DNA of 64,000 nucleotides, taken from contig JBBHKE010001627.1 of assembly GCA_037447655.1 (NCBI GenBank), forward strand, positions 186,829 through 250,828. The letters are read 5' to 3'. Position 1 is the first letter of the stretch; the number at the start of each line of letters is the position of its first letter. Made by a program: the position numbers and the translations under genes. The stretch comes from Zygnema cylindricum. Its lineage: Eukaryota > Streptophyta > Zygnematophyceae > Zygnematales > Zygnemataceae. Positions 20,946 to 31,464 of the stretch are shown piece after piece. The notes under the pieces are model-generated. The model was given only the letters and a program-made list of their open reading frames with translations, did no database searches and was not told where the DNA came from.

Positions 20946-21952
20946 TACTTTAACCGCGTGACTTTTTCCAAGGGACCGGGGTGCAGGAGGATCGCAGCAG
21001 TCGCCATTCTAGATACGCCACGTGGCATGTACACATACATGGAAAAGGAAAATCGGGGAGAGCAAAAAAGTATGTGAAAACCGTTTTTTTTCGGCTATTT
21101 TAAGCAAAGATGTCCCGTGCGCATATTACGCACGGTATAAACTAACGAGTACTACGTACGGTACGCATCAAACGATGATGAAAAGTAAATAAAATGCGTA
21201 CCTTACTTTGTACTCGTACAATATTTGTACACTTACGTACAGTGTCCGTCAATGTTCGTACATTTTAGGGTTATTTAGGGTGATTTTTTAGGGTTTCCAA
21301 GGTACATTGCCGTACGTTCATTTATATTTAAGTACGGCTGGCGTAGATATTTCGTACTATTAGGTTTTTAGGGTACACTTTCGTACAATTTTGTACATTT
21401 CTGTTAACCTTCGTACATTTTAAGATTTTGAAGGATTTTCTAAGATTACGCTTTTCGTACGTTTTTTTACATGGCCATACACCGAAATTTACAAAAAATT
21501 TACGAAAAGTATTAAAAAGACGAATACTACGTAGTTTTCGTAAAAAAGTTGAAATCCGTACGAATTGGACATCAACTATTTTAAGAGTCTCACTTTTTTT
21601 TTCGGATCAACTTCCAAATTGGACGAATCGATTTCCTTTTGCGACGCCAAATTAAGTTTACAACGGGCAGTTTCGGTGGAAATAAAATATTTTTCTTTCC
21701 CGCTTTTTACAAGTGTAACAATATAAGATGTTCACCGGATTTCCCGCGGCTATCCCAATCATTGAGCTTTCTCTCCTCTCCTTCTATCTCCTCTCTCCTC
21801 TCTCCCCTCCCTTCAATCTCCTTCCTCTCCTCTCTCTCCCTTCCTTCAATCTCCTTCCTCTCCTCTCTCTCCCTTCCGCCGTCTTCCTCTTCCTTCCCTC
21901 TTGCCCCTTCTCCCTCTCCTCCTCTCCCTTTCCCTCTCCCCCTCTTTTCCTC
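20946..21952. other. Upstream region of ICMT
   Basis: About 1 kb before the ICMT start. It holds CACGTGG (G-box-like, about 21017), a CGTAC-rich stretch (21140-21480) and, just before the start codon, a long CT-rich run (about 21770-21950). No other gene is recognised. The CT run is a plausible 5' UTR or core promoter feature, but this is inference. Confidence 0.4.
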
Positions 21953-24861
21953 ATGTTTGTCATTTTCTTTATCGCCATTTTTTTCTTTCACATTTCTGAG
22001 TTTTCATTGGCCGCCATTTTTACTCCTCGAGAGTTTGGATTTCAATGTATGATTCTCACATTATTATTATTATTTTTATTTATTTTTTTAAATTAACTAA
22101 TAAAATAATCTCAATCGTATCTCGTGAATCGAATTTAACAAATTTGCAAGGCAATTTAATTTGTGAAGCACAACAAATAATGTACGAATGTCCCTTTTTT
22201 TTAACTCTGAAAATAAAACTAAATTAGTGTGGATTAAGGGAATAATATTTTGTACGGACACCTATAGAGGAAGGTTACAACTTCCAAAAATTGAATAAAA
22301 CAAAAAAAATCAAAAAAACACAAAAAATAAACCAAAACCCTACCAGAAATCCCTACAATAAATTTGCTAAAACCACGTTAATGTCTGTAGGAACGACAAA
22401 CGTCTCCCATTTTTATTTATTTTTGTAACTTCTCTCTTTTTGAATTTCTTCTTTCCCCACCCTCCTTTCTTTCTCTTTTTTTTCACTCTTTTGATTTTCC
22501 TCTTTTTCTTTCCCCTCCCCTTTTCCTCATTTTTTGCATTTTACTTTTTTGTCGCTTTTTACTTTTTCCCGCCTTTTTTTTTTTCGTTTTCTTTTTTTTG
22601 CCTTTTCTTTCATTTCTGTGTTTTTTCTTTTTGTCTTTTCTATTTTGCCCTTTTTTTTTCTTTATGCAGCTTGTCTTATTAGCAAAGAGTATGTTGTTGC
22701 GATGGTTTTCGGATGTACGGAATATTTTTTCGAATTTTGGCTTTTTCCCGACTTGAAAAATATTAAACTTTTCAAACATTTGGGGTTGATTATGGTTATT
22801 TTGGGAGAAACTATTCGAAAAGTGGCAATTATAACGGCACAACATAATTTTACTCACGACATAAAAAAGTACAAAAGGACAAATCATGTTCTTGTCACTC
22901 GTGGTATTTATGGGTATGTCAAAAAACCTTAAAAAACCCTAATCCTAAATTTGAATTCTAAAAACTGTAACTCTTTTTGTTGCAAATTTATGTTACAAGT
23001 TCATGTTAAAAACGGCTTTGGTTTTGGTCATTTTTGGTTATAAATATAGACCTAATGTTTTCACAATTTGGCTTTTTTTTTTTTTTTTTTTTTTTTGTAC
23101 TCAAAAAATGACCATTCCTTAACTTTTTATTTTTTCACTTCTTTCCTACTTACAATTTTTTTCCATCTCCCATTGGACTTTTTCCTAATCACACGTGTGT
23201 TTTTCTCTTCGAAAAGAGATAAAAGGCAAAAGTTTTCTTTTCTTTTCTTTTTTTCTGATGATAACATTTTTTTTTCTTGTGATGATGATAACATTTCTTA
23301 AGATCCAAACAAGCGCAGATTCAAAACTAGGGTTTTCATTCAATAATTTATGTAGTGTTTATTTACACACATTAATTTGCTTTTTTTTATGTCAACAAAA
23401 TTTGAATCTCCACTTTTTTTATGTAAAAAATAAATAAATCCACTGTTTGTTTGTATGTAAAAAAAAAAAAACTTATATATCTGTGTTTGACATTTTCTTT
23501 TGTAGGTATACTGAAAAAAATAAACAAACAAATGATAATTGAATAAATGAATGCAATTTAAAAACAAAAACAGGATGTGGTGAAATCCACACTATTATTG
23601 CTGAGCCAAAAATCGACAAATTTATGTTTTGTGATAGGTGTCACGTTTTATGGAAAGTTTCTCTAAACAATTCTGGATTCCCTTGTCGTAAAAAAAAACT
23701 TAACAAAAATCCAACAAAAACGAAAACAAAAAATCTCTAATAAACTCAATCCTAAAGAAAATAAATAAACAAATTTTATTTTTTTGTTTAAAATTATGGC
23801 ATCTGACCTTTATAAGTTGATTTTTTTGAAAGTTTTTTTTTTTGTTCAATTTATAAATAAAATCTATTTACAAATTCTCCTTTTTATAAATAAATCAAGA
23901 GTTGAACTATAGTAAATAAAGAATGAAACTGGAAGAGTTGAACAGAAAAAAGATAATCTTTGAAGCGCAAAAATATTAATAAAAATCCAAAAAACTGGGC
24001 GCTAAAACTATGAAATTCCTTCCCAAAAGAGAAACAAAAAAAGACATTGTAAACAAAACCTTAAAAAGCAACAAATCCTATAACCCTAAAAAAAAATTAC
24101 AAAAAAACCTTGAAAGTCGTAAAAACCGAAACGAATAAAAAAAAAAGAATTGGAAAAATCGTAAAAAAATCCAAAAAAATCCTAAAATAATCATAAAAAA
24201 AAATAAATCCTACTTAAATCTATTTTGTGACCGTCCTCTAAAACCATCATACCCTTCCCTTCTTTTTGTCGTTTTCCAATCCCAAACATTTGCTGATCTT
24301 GTCATTTCCACCCTCAAACGTCTTGTAACGTAGCAATTTTGTCATTTCTAGACCCAAAAGCCTGTTGACGTCAGCATTTTTGTCATTTGGCAGGTGGGTA
24401 CGTCATCCCGGATATTCCGGCTGGTTTTTGTGGGCGGTCGGGACCCAAATAATGTTGATTAACCCCGTTTCAATTATAGCGTATTCTTTTGTTTCTTGGC
24501 GATTTTTTTCTCAACGAATAAGGTAGTTTTTTTTTTTTTTCTTTTTCCTTTTTTTCTTTCTTTTCCTTTTTTTTTCTTTCTTTCCCTTTTTTTCTTAAGA
24601 AATTTTGGAGGGGATTTCATAGGAGATGTTTTGCAGCAAATGTTTAAGGTTTTTTAAGATTTTTTTTTTAAACCCTTGAAAAACAAATAAAAACCATGAA
24701 AATTGTCGGAAAAAAGTAAAAAACCTAGAAATATTTGAAGAACAATCTTTAAAATTTTGGGTTTTTGCAGGCTTGAGGAGGTTTATCTTCGAAATTTTTT
24801 CGGAGAGAAATATGTCGAATATGCTTCTCGAGTTCCTTCTGGGATTCCTTTCATCTCATAA
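21953..24861 (+). CDS. ICMT: Protein-S-isoprenylcysteine O-methyltransferase (ICMT/STE14 family), four exons, intact
   Basis: Exons 21953-22046, 22670-22913, 24394-24522 and 24771-24861 sum to 558 nt (185 aa plus stop), close to the plant family length of about 197. All introns are GT-AG (donors GTATGA, GTATGT, GTAGTT; acceptors ATGCAG, GGCAG, TTGCAG) and every phase joins in frame. Family motifs are 'FFFHISEF' (exon 1), 'LGETIRKVAIITA' and 'FTH' (exon 2), 'WVRHPGYSGWFLWAVGTQIML' (exon 3, the conserved RHPxYxG core) and 'RVPSGIPF' near the C-terminus (exon 4). The product is expected to be a multi-pass ER enzyme that methylates the C-terminal prenylcysteine of CaaX proteins with SAM. I chose the ATG at 21953; an in-frame ATG at 21728 would add 75 low-complexity residues and is less likely. 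Confidence 0.92.
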
Positions 24862-24985
24862 TTGTTTTTTCCCCCTTTTTTTTTGTATGCTTCTCGAGTT
24901 CCTCCTGTAATTCTTTTGATCAGATAAAACATTTTTTTTTTTCATGCTTCTCAAGTTCCTTTCGGAATATCTTTCATAGCAGTAA
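24820..24985 (+). repeat. Three tandem copies of the ICMT last-exon tail
   Basis: TATGCTTCTCGAGTTCCTTC (end of exon 4), TATGCTTCTCGAGTTCCTCC (24884) and ATGCTTCTCAAGTTCCTTTC (24944) are spaced about 60 bp apart. Copies 2 and 3 lie past the stop codon, in the 3' UTR. T-rich spacers separate them. Confidence 0.8.
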
Positions 24986-25587
24986 CCATTTTTCTATTGA
25001 TTTAAAAAAAAAAGGCACATTTCAAAATCCCAAAATTCGAAAAGTTCATGAATAAAAAAACCTTTCGAAAAACCCAAAATTAAAAAAAAATCCCAAAATA
25101 CCCCTAAACCCTTCCCCTCCCCCCTAGAAACAACCATTTTAAAACCTTTTTAAATCCTAAAATTATGTAAGTAAAAAATGTATAATAATGGTTCAATTTT
25201 TTTTCTTTTACTTTTTTTAGCGATTAAATAAGATGTTTTGTTAAATTTACTAATAACTTTTTCTTTGTCAAAAGCCAAAAGGTAAATAAAAAAAAAAAAC
25301 CAAAGTGAAACCGGATTTCTTTAGACTGATAATTATTTTTTAAAATTCGATCTTTTTTGTATATATTTTTTTTATTATTTTAATTAGATTGTTTTTCCCT
25401 AAAAATATGTTTTGTCTTTATTTTTCTGATTTTAATTTTCTAATTTTTTGTCTTTTTTTTTGTTTTTTTTTTTCACAGAGGACAAAATTGAAAATTTGTT
25501 GTTAGGATTTTTGTAGCTCTCATTTTTTTTTTTTTTTTTAATGATAAGTGTAGATTATTTTTTTGCAATACAATATATGTTTTTCCG

Positions 25588-25640
<53 letters not shown>

Positions 25641-27585
25641 TTTAATTTTTTTTTTGTTTTTTTTTTTTTTATTTATTTTTTTAATTTTTTATTTTTTTTT
25701 TTTTTTTTTTTGACGTCATATTGGAAGTCGGCGAAAAAAAAATAGTGAAAAATTCAATTTTAGAGAGGCATTTTACTCTAATTTTTTCCAAAATCGATTT
25801 TAGCTTGTTTTCATTTTTCTCATACAGAACAAAAAAATAAAGGGTTTTGAATAATAGCACATTTTTCGTAATAGTATTTTTCTTTCTTTGTCCTTTTGTT
25901 CGAAATGTAAACCCAAACTGTGTTAAAGTTTCTGAAGCTTTTTTTTTTTCCAACCTTCCATTAATGTAAACTTTTTTGCAGTCATATTTTGAGAAAAAAA
26001 TTATTGTTAAGATGTTCTCGCAAAAAAAAGAAAAGAATGGAAAAAAAAAATCTTCAAGTTTCACAAGACATTTTCTTTACAACGACTAAAGATGAAAGGC
26101 TACGAATACAAAAAAAAAAAAAAAGGCAAAATAAATAAAGAAATACTAAAAGACAAAAGAAAAACAAAATTTTATTTTTTCATTCAAAACAAAGTTTAAT
26201 AATCTTTGTTAAAAGGAAGTCCAAATGGGTAAAGGGTGAAGTAAAAAGCAAAATCTTAAAATACTTGTACAAAATCGAATCAAAATCGTCGAAAAACGGG
26301 TTCCGAGCTTTTCAAAAGTGACTCAGTAGCATGAGGTCAATTTGAATAAACTAATGAGTATATCAACGAGGAAATACCTCAATTGCAAAAACTCAACCAA
26401 AAACAAACAGAAACAAAACAAAAAAAAATAAGACACCATAAAACCAAAAACAAAAGCTATCAACCATTGGCAAACCAAAAACTATTATATAACTGAAACT
26501 GAGAATTAAATGATGTCTCCATAGAGACTAATTCCCCATATCCCATCCTTTGTATCCCAATCTCTGCATACGCAAGATAAATTAAAAAGCACGATGGTAA
26601 ACCATCTGAGTCCGGGGGTACAAAAGGGGTGGCATGGCCGAAAATAAAAAACTACCAGCAGGGGAATAAAATAACAGCACAACAAAAACAAAAAGAAAAC
26701 AACAACAAGGAAAATAAAAGCACCCAAACTCAAAATGAAAAGCACGACAAAATATTCTCAAATTGGAGAAGGATAGAAGGAAAACAGAAACAAATGATAA
26801 TCCTTTTTTTTTTGTTTGTTTGTTTGGTAGTACAAACTTTTTGATAGTTCAAATGTGAGAAAACAATTTGACGCGCTATATTTGGTAACTATATACTATA
26901 TGCGTATTATACTGTTTAAATTGTACTTGTGAGACTTTATGAAGAAAGCACGATGGTGAACCATTTGAGTACATGAGAGAAAAAAAAAGGAGGGCAAAAC
27001 AAAAACAAAAAGCCGAATGAAATAGAAGCAAACAAGCTTGTGTTAATTACATGTTGTGTTTCGAATAGTTTTGGCACATTGAACAATTGGATGGAAGCTT
27101 TTTACTTGTTGCAAAGCCACTATAAACACCGATGATAAAAGACCATAAGTATAAAAGGTGAAAGACTCCCTTATCCATGTCTTTCGGAAAAATGTCGATC
27201 ATAAGTATAGAGGATTAGTCCAAAATGATGCCCAAACAACCAAATATTACAACCGCAAGGGAATTGTTTGATCTTTTGCGATTTTTCACTTTCGTTTTGC
27301 CCTTTTTTTCAAATGGCTTGCCAATGCATTTTTTGTCACAAAGCTTATACCATAATTGTGTCCATTGCCCGTAGCCGTATCTCCCTAGTACTTTGACGAT
27401 ACGACGTGCCTATCTGTTAAAATACTATATTTACTATGCAATGAGGCGATACGTCACTATTGGACCGATCCTTTACCATATATATAGTTACAAATATTTA
27501 AAAATCGGTGTGTCATGAACGTTTTCAAAACCTATTCTACTCACATATAAAAAAGAGTGCAATGTATGTTACGTGTGTGGCATAC
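24986..27585. other. AT-rich, T-run-rich intergenic region
   Basis: No gene recognised. It includes an almost pure T tract at about 25590-25710 and further T/A runs. AAGCACGATGGTAAACCATC (26585) recurs as AAGCACGATGGTGAACCATT (26946) and CGCGATGATAAACCATC (29285), each with a short GATGG/CCATC hairpin. Confidence 0.5.
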
Positions 27586-27589
27586 TTCA

Positions 27590-27955
27590 TGAAAAATGCC
27601 CATAGTACATGCAAGTATTTGTGCTTACAAGGAGAATACTCATAAATGCATCGCATATATGAGAGTCACATACACATCGAGGAGAATATTTATAAATGCA
27701 ATGCATACAAATATATGTCGAGAAGAATTCTCGTAAATGCATTAAATGCATATATAGCTTTGAAGAATACAGCACAAGGGGCATTTGCATGCATTTTCAT
27801 GCCTGTAAATGGACATATGATTCCGGAATAATACTCACAATGCCAACGTACTTGCACATATGTGTCGAGGAGAATGCTCACAAATGCCAATGCATCCACA
27901 TATACTTCTAAGGAGAATATTCTAACGCTTCACATGCGCATGTACATGGACATGT
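27590..27955. repeat. Degenerate minisatellite upstream of the peptide gene
   Basis: Repeated units of about 50 bp containing GAGGAGAATNCTCANAAATGC and TGCATNCACATAT, at least six imperfect copies. GAGAATATTC-type and ATGCAT cores make many small palindromes. It ends about 100 bp before the conserved promoter block. Confidence 0.6.
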
Positions 27956-28021
27956 ACTTTGCTCATATGCATGGATGTGCATGCACATATACTTCGTAGA
28001 GATTGGGAATATTTGTGGAAA

Positions 28022-28062
28022 TTACCAACAGTCGAGACGAACCAGAAATTCAAGCATATAAG
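28022..28062 (+). promoter_or_regulatory. Promoter block shared by the two peptide genes (plus copy)
   Basis: CAGTCGAGACGAACC (28029) followed by CATATAAGA (TATA-like, 28055). The same arrangement appears in front of the minus-strand gene (29879-29919), with 26 of 28 bases equal around CAGTCGAGACGAACC. The TATA-like box lies about 140 bp before the ATG. Confidence 0.6.
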
Positions 28063-28198
28063 AAACAAGCGGAACACGGTCAAAATCAAAAGAAGCATAA
28101 ATGCAGAGGCAAAACTAAAAATGTTTCTCGAAACTTTGAAAACAAAACTCACCCAAAAACGTCTCTCTCCACCACCACCAAAAAAAAAAATTCCAAAA

Positions 28199-28562
28199 AT
28201 GGCTTCACCACTTCATTACAAAAAAATTCTCGCAACTCTATTGATTCTCGCAGTAGTTGCTGGAAATACACCTTCGGCGAATGCTGGACATCTTGGGTCG
28301 TTGTTTCCTGGCAAGAAAACCTTCGGAGAATGCCGGAATTTTTGGATCATTGTTTGCTAGAAAGAAACCTTCAGCGAATGCCAGGTTTCTTGGATGGTTG
28401 TTTGCTGGAAATAAATCTTCAGCGAATACTAAATTTTTTGGATGGTTATTTGGCCCTGAGCGATTTAGGGCGATTTTGGGCGAGCTTTTGGCAGATATGC
28501 TGTCAATTATGTTAGCAATTATGTTGAAAAACTTGTTCCCAATTATGTTGGCAATTATTTGA
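28199..28562 (+). pseudogene. Small secreted repeat-peptide gene, broken by one frameshift
   Basis: The ATG at 28199 begins a clear signal peptide: 'MASPLHYKK', a hydrophobic core 'ILATLLILAVVAG' and a cleavage-like 'PSANA|G'. The sequence then repeats four times at 48-49 bp. Each unit encodes about 16 residues of the type G-x-F/L-G-x-L-F-A-x-K-K-P-S-A-N-A. Unit 1 has one extra A in its AAGAAAACC run, so units 2-4 ('NAGIFGSLFARKKPSANA', 'RFLGWLFAGNK') and a tail 'ILGELLADMLSIMLAIM' lie in the +1 frame as far as 28562. The product would be a signal peptide plus a Gly/Phe/Lys-rich repeat region. No known family is recognised. The break may be real decay, a recoding site or an assembly error. 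Confidence 0.6.
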
Positions 28563-29596
28563 GCAATTATTCTGGCGATTGTTGTCAATTCCGGGTAATT
28601 TACTTGGATTTTGATTCCGAATGCAGTTGGACAAGGGGGAGAAGCTAATGTGGGAAGGGAATACACACTGGTATTTATTTTCTTTTTAATTGTAGGGATC
28701 CTTAGCTCTTTTTGGCTTAGGTAGACATAATTTACAACGTTAGCCATTTGCAAAAATGTGTTTTTGATTTAGTTTTGAGATAAGAACAATACTTGTACAC
28801 TGTAGAAATTCTTGTTTTTTTTTGGAACACAAGAACCAATAACTGCAATTTTGTATGGAATTATTTTTGATTCCGCCTGAGAATGTTTGTAATTTACATG
28901 GGTTTTGGGACAACATTTTTTTATTAGCTTTCGCTTAATGCTTTATCCATTTTGCTTTTTTGCAATTTTTGAACGGACATGTATATTGCAGAGTGCATGA
29001 CGTCAGTTTTGAACTTATAACTTTTTTTTCAAAAAACCAATGAAGCTCTCTCATCCAATTTCAACCCGATTTTTGAATTTGAGTTTTTTTGAGAATTCTC
29101 GTCTCAACAAATTGTATAAGTGTTATAGAAAGGACATTCTCTTAATCCACACATGTTCCAAATCTTTGAAAAAGCCATGTTTGGAAGGGAGCAAAATTAG
29201 CTCAATAATACTACATTGTTCTATATATTACTTTGTAACTTTTTGTCATTATTACTGAATACAACTATTTAGCTTTATTAGAAACGCGATGATAAACCAT
29301 CTTGGTACATGGAAACAAAAGAGAGATTAAGCCAAAATGAACCAAAAAAAACTCAGATAAGTCGAACAAACAGAAAGAGAAAATTACACAAAAGTTTCTT
29401 AAGGTCATCGTTTACGTCTCCATCAAACATTTTGCAATGGGAAAAATGAGGTTGGTTGTTTGTTTTTTTTTTTTTTTTTGTAGCATATTTACTGGTTTTG
29501 TGTATTTTCTTTCTATTTCCGGAGCAAATGACGTGGACAATTTTGAACCATAAAATGAATTAACGTTAAGAAAAAATAACTAACGCTATTTTGTGT
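28563..29596. other. Spacer between the convergent peptide genes
   Basis: About 1 kb, AT-rich, no further gene recognised. A CCATC/GATGG hairpin with AATAAAG on the minus strand (29265-29310) could mark the 3' end of the minus-strand gene. Confidence 0.4.
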
Positions 29597-29722
29597 TTAA
29601 AGGCCAACATAGCCAAATAAAGCGCCAAAAATTCCGGCATTCGCCGAAGGTGTGTTTCCAGCAACTAGTGCGAGGATCAAAAAAGTCGCAAGAAGTTTTT
29701 TGTAATGAAGTGGTGAAGCCAT
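29597..29722 (-). CDS. Small secreted peptide (41 aa), intact paralogue of the 28.2 kb gene
   Basis: Minus-strand ATG at 29722, stop at 29597-29599, 41 codons. It opens with 'MASPLHYKK', has a hydrophobic core 'LLATFLILALVAG' and the same 'TPSANA|G' cleavage-like site. If cleaved there, the mature peptide would be 12 residues, GIFGALFGYVGL: hydrophobic, Gly-rich, with no Cys. It shares the N-terminal 29 residues with the plus-strand gene at 28199, with few changes, and has the same upstream block (29879-29919). The two genes face each other about 1 kb apart. The function is unknown. The opposite-strand copy has four repeat units where this has one. Confidence 0.6.
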   Translation of the reverse strand: MASPLHYKKLLATFLILALVAGNTPSANAGIFGALFGYVGL

Positions 29723-29878
29723 TTGAGGAATTTTCTTGGCGATGGTGATGGTGGGTGGTGGTAGAGAGAAGAGTTATCGATTACTTTGGAGCTTTAGGTT
29801 TTGGTTTTCTGTTTTTTAAAAGCTCGATCTGGCTCTGCGATTTTGCTCCTCTGGATTTGAAAGTGTTCCGGTGGTTCT

Positions 29879-29919
29879 CTTATATGTTTTTATTTTTGGT
29901 TCGTCTCGACTGTCGGTAA
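29879..29919 (-). promoter_or_regulatory. Promoter block of the 41-aa peptide gene (minus copy)
   Basis: On the minus strand, CAGTCGAGACGAACC then CATATAAGAGAACC and CCGGAACAC, the same order and spacing as 28029-28075. About 155 bp separates the TATA-like box from the ATG. Confidence 0.6.
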
Positions 29920-29999
29920 TCCCTAAAATTATGGGTATTCTCCGCTAGGTACAGTGTGGCATATACATCCATGCATTATGCGCAAAATTATACCGTGCA

Positions 30000-30140
30000 T
30001 TGTTTCTTTCCAACTTAAAACATCTTTTCTCCTTGCACAGTCGACGGTTGCGATTGAAAGCTAAGATTCTCACCTTCCGATTGGCGGTCTCCCACCGAAA
30101 ATCGGACATGTGTGAACAGAAAACAGATGTTTTAAAAGTG
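30000..30140. repeat. Dispersed fold-back repeat copy
   Basis: CGACGGTTGCGATTGAAAG, GATTGGCGGTCTC and AGATGTTTTAAAAGTGG match 51480-51590 and, more weakly, 15900-16050. No coding capacity. Confidence 0.5.
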
Positions 30141-30470
30141 GAGAAAATAATATTAACACTGCATGATGTACATTTCCTTGTTTATGCATATGTGAACACA
30201 CAGTTCAATCTTAATCTATTCTCACATCCACGTCTGCTCTTAGTATTACGAGCTTTCTTAGCCAGTAAACATCGGCCGATGTGCGATGCGCCCATAATAC
30301 CATTTACCTGGCGATGTACAATTGTACATGATTTTGCCCGATTTGGAAAAATCGATACAACGATTTCCAATATGATGATGCTGCTAATGTTTTGTAGTTT
30401 CGATAATTTAGCAATGTTTGACCCCCTTCTCTTTTCCCCAGCTCATTCCCACTCCACTTCCCCCTCGCCC
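30141..30470. other. Spacer, nothing recognised
   Basis: About 330 bp of unremarkable sequence between the fold-back repeat and the polypyrimidine tract. Confidence 0.4.
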
Positions 30471-30700
30471 TCCCTATCTCCCTCCCTCTCCCTCCCTCCC
30501 TCCCTCTAAACCTTCCTCCCTCGCTCCCTCTCCCCCCCCTCCTCTCCCTCCCTCTCTTCTATCTCTAGCCTCCCTCACTCTCTCCTCCCTCCCTCTCTCC
30601 TCCCTCTCTCCTCCCTCTCTCCCCTCTCTCTCTCCTCCCTCCCTCCCCCTCTCTTCCCCCCCTCTCTCCCTCTCTCCCTCCCCCCCGCCACCCCCCACCT
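30471..30700. repeat. Polypyrimidine tract (CCCTCT-type microsatellite)
   Basis: Almost only C and T for about 230 bp. Together with the purine tract at 31000-31225 it forms a very long imperfect inverted arrangement around 300 bp of A-rich sequence. Confidence 0.9.
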
Positions 30701-30999
30701 GATCACTCCGCATAGTCGTGACAGAAAGTCGCCCTCCGCCATCAATTCCGTTCCATTTAGAGAATTTGCCAGCTGGCATTTCAGGAAACAACAAAAATGG
30801 AAAATAAAAGAAGGAAAAAGACAAAATAAAAGGAGAAGGACGAAAAAAAAGAGGAGGAAGAAAAAAAGAGGGGAAAAAAGGTAGGAAAATGACAAAAAAA
30901 AAGAAGGAAAAAGGGCATGAATAGAAGTATAAGGAAAACAAAAGAAGGGAAAAAGATGAGAAAAAAAAAGACAAATTAAAAAACAATAAAAATAAAAAA

Positions 31000-31225
31000 A
31001 TGAGCAAAAAGAAAGAAAGAAACACAAAAAAGGGGAGAGGAAGACTAAGAGTGAGAGGGAGAGGGAGAGATAGAGGAAGACCAAGAGTGAGAGGGAGAGG
31101 AAGAGGGCAAAGAAAACCAAGAGGAAGACCGAGAGGGAGAGAGGAGAGGGAGAGGGAGAGGGAGAGACAGACGAAGACCGAGAGGGAGAGAAGGAGAGGG
31201 CCAGAGAGAGAGAAAACAATTCCTT
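31000..31225. repeat. Polypurine tract (GAGGGAGAG-type microsatellite)
   Basis: GAGAGGGAGAGG-type repeats, almost all purine on the plus strand, opposite in composition to 30471-30700. Confidence 0.9.
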
Positions 31226-31464
31226 ACCTCTCCCATCACTTCTATGGCGGTGATAGCTGTCAGCGGATCACTTTCTGAAAGAAGTACTTCTCCCGACAAT
31301 TTATCTAAGATTTGGGATTTCCGTACTTCTGTTTTGGCTGTTTAAAAAAAGTCCAAAAAGGAAACGGCCAAACTGTAGATTCGCATCCGAACCTGGAAAA
31401 ATAAATATATTTATATTAAATTATCATATGTATATACATAAGAGGAGACCAGGTTCATTCATCA

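Noticed and set aside
22483-22887. Lys-rich minus-strand frame
   Set aside because: Antisense of ICMT exon 2 and a T-rich intron.
23573-23690. Possible ICMT exon after an ACAG acceptor (GATGTGGTGAAATCC)
   Set aside because: It gives stops or loses the RHPxY motif. The true exon 3 at 24394 joins in phase with the full motif.
27500-27960. Possible CRISPR-like array
   Set aside because: Units are degenerate and have no conserved repeat/spacer alternation; all other evidence is eukaryotic.
30474-31219. Minus-strand frames of 180-214 codons
   Set aside because: Low-complexity frames over opposed pyrimidine/purine tracts; no family signal.
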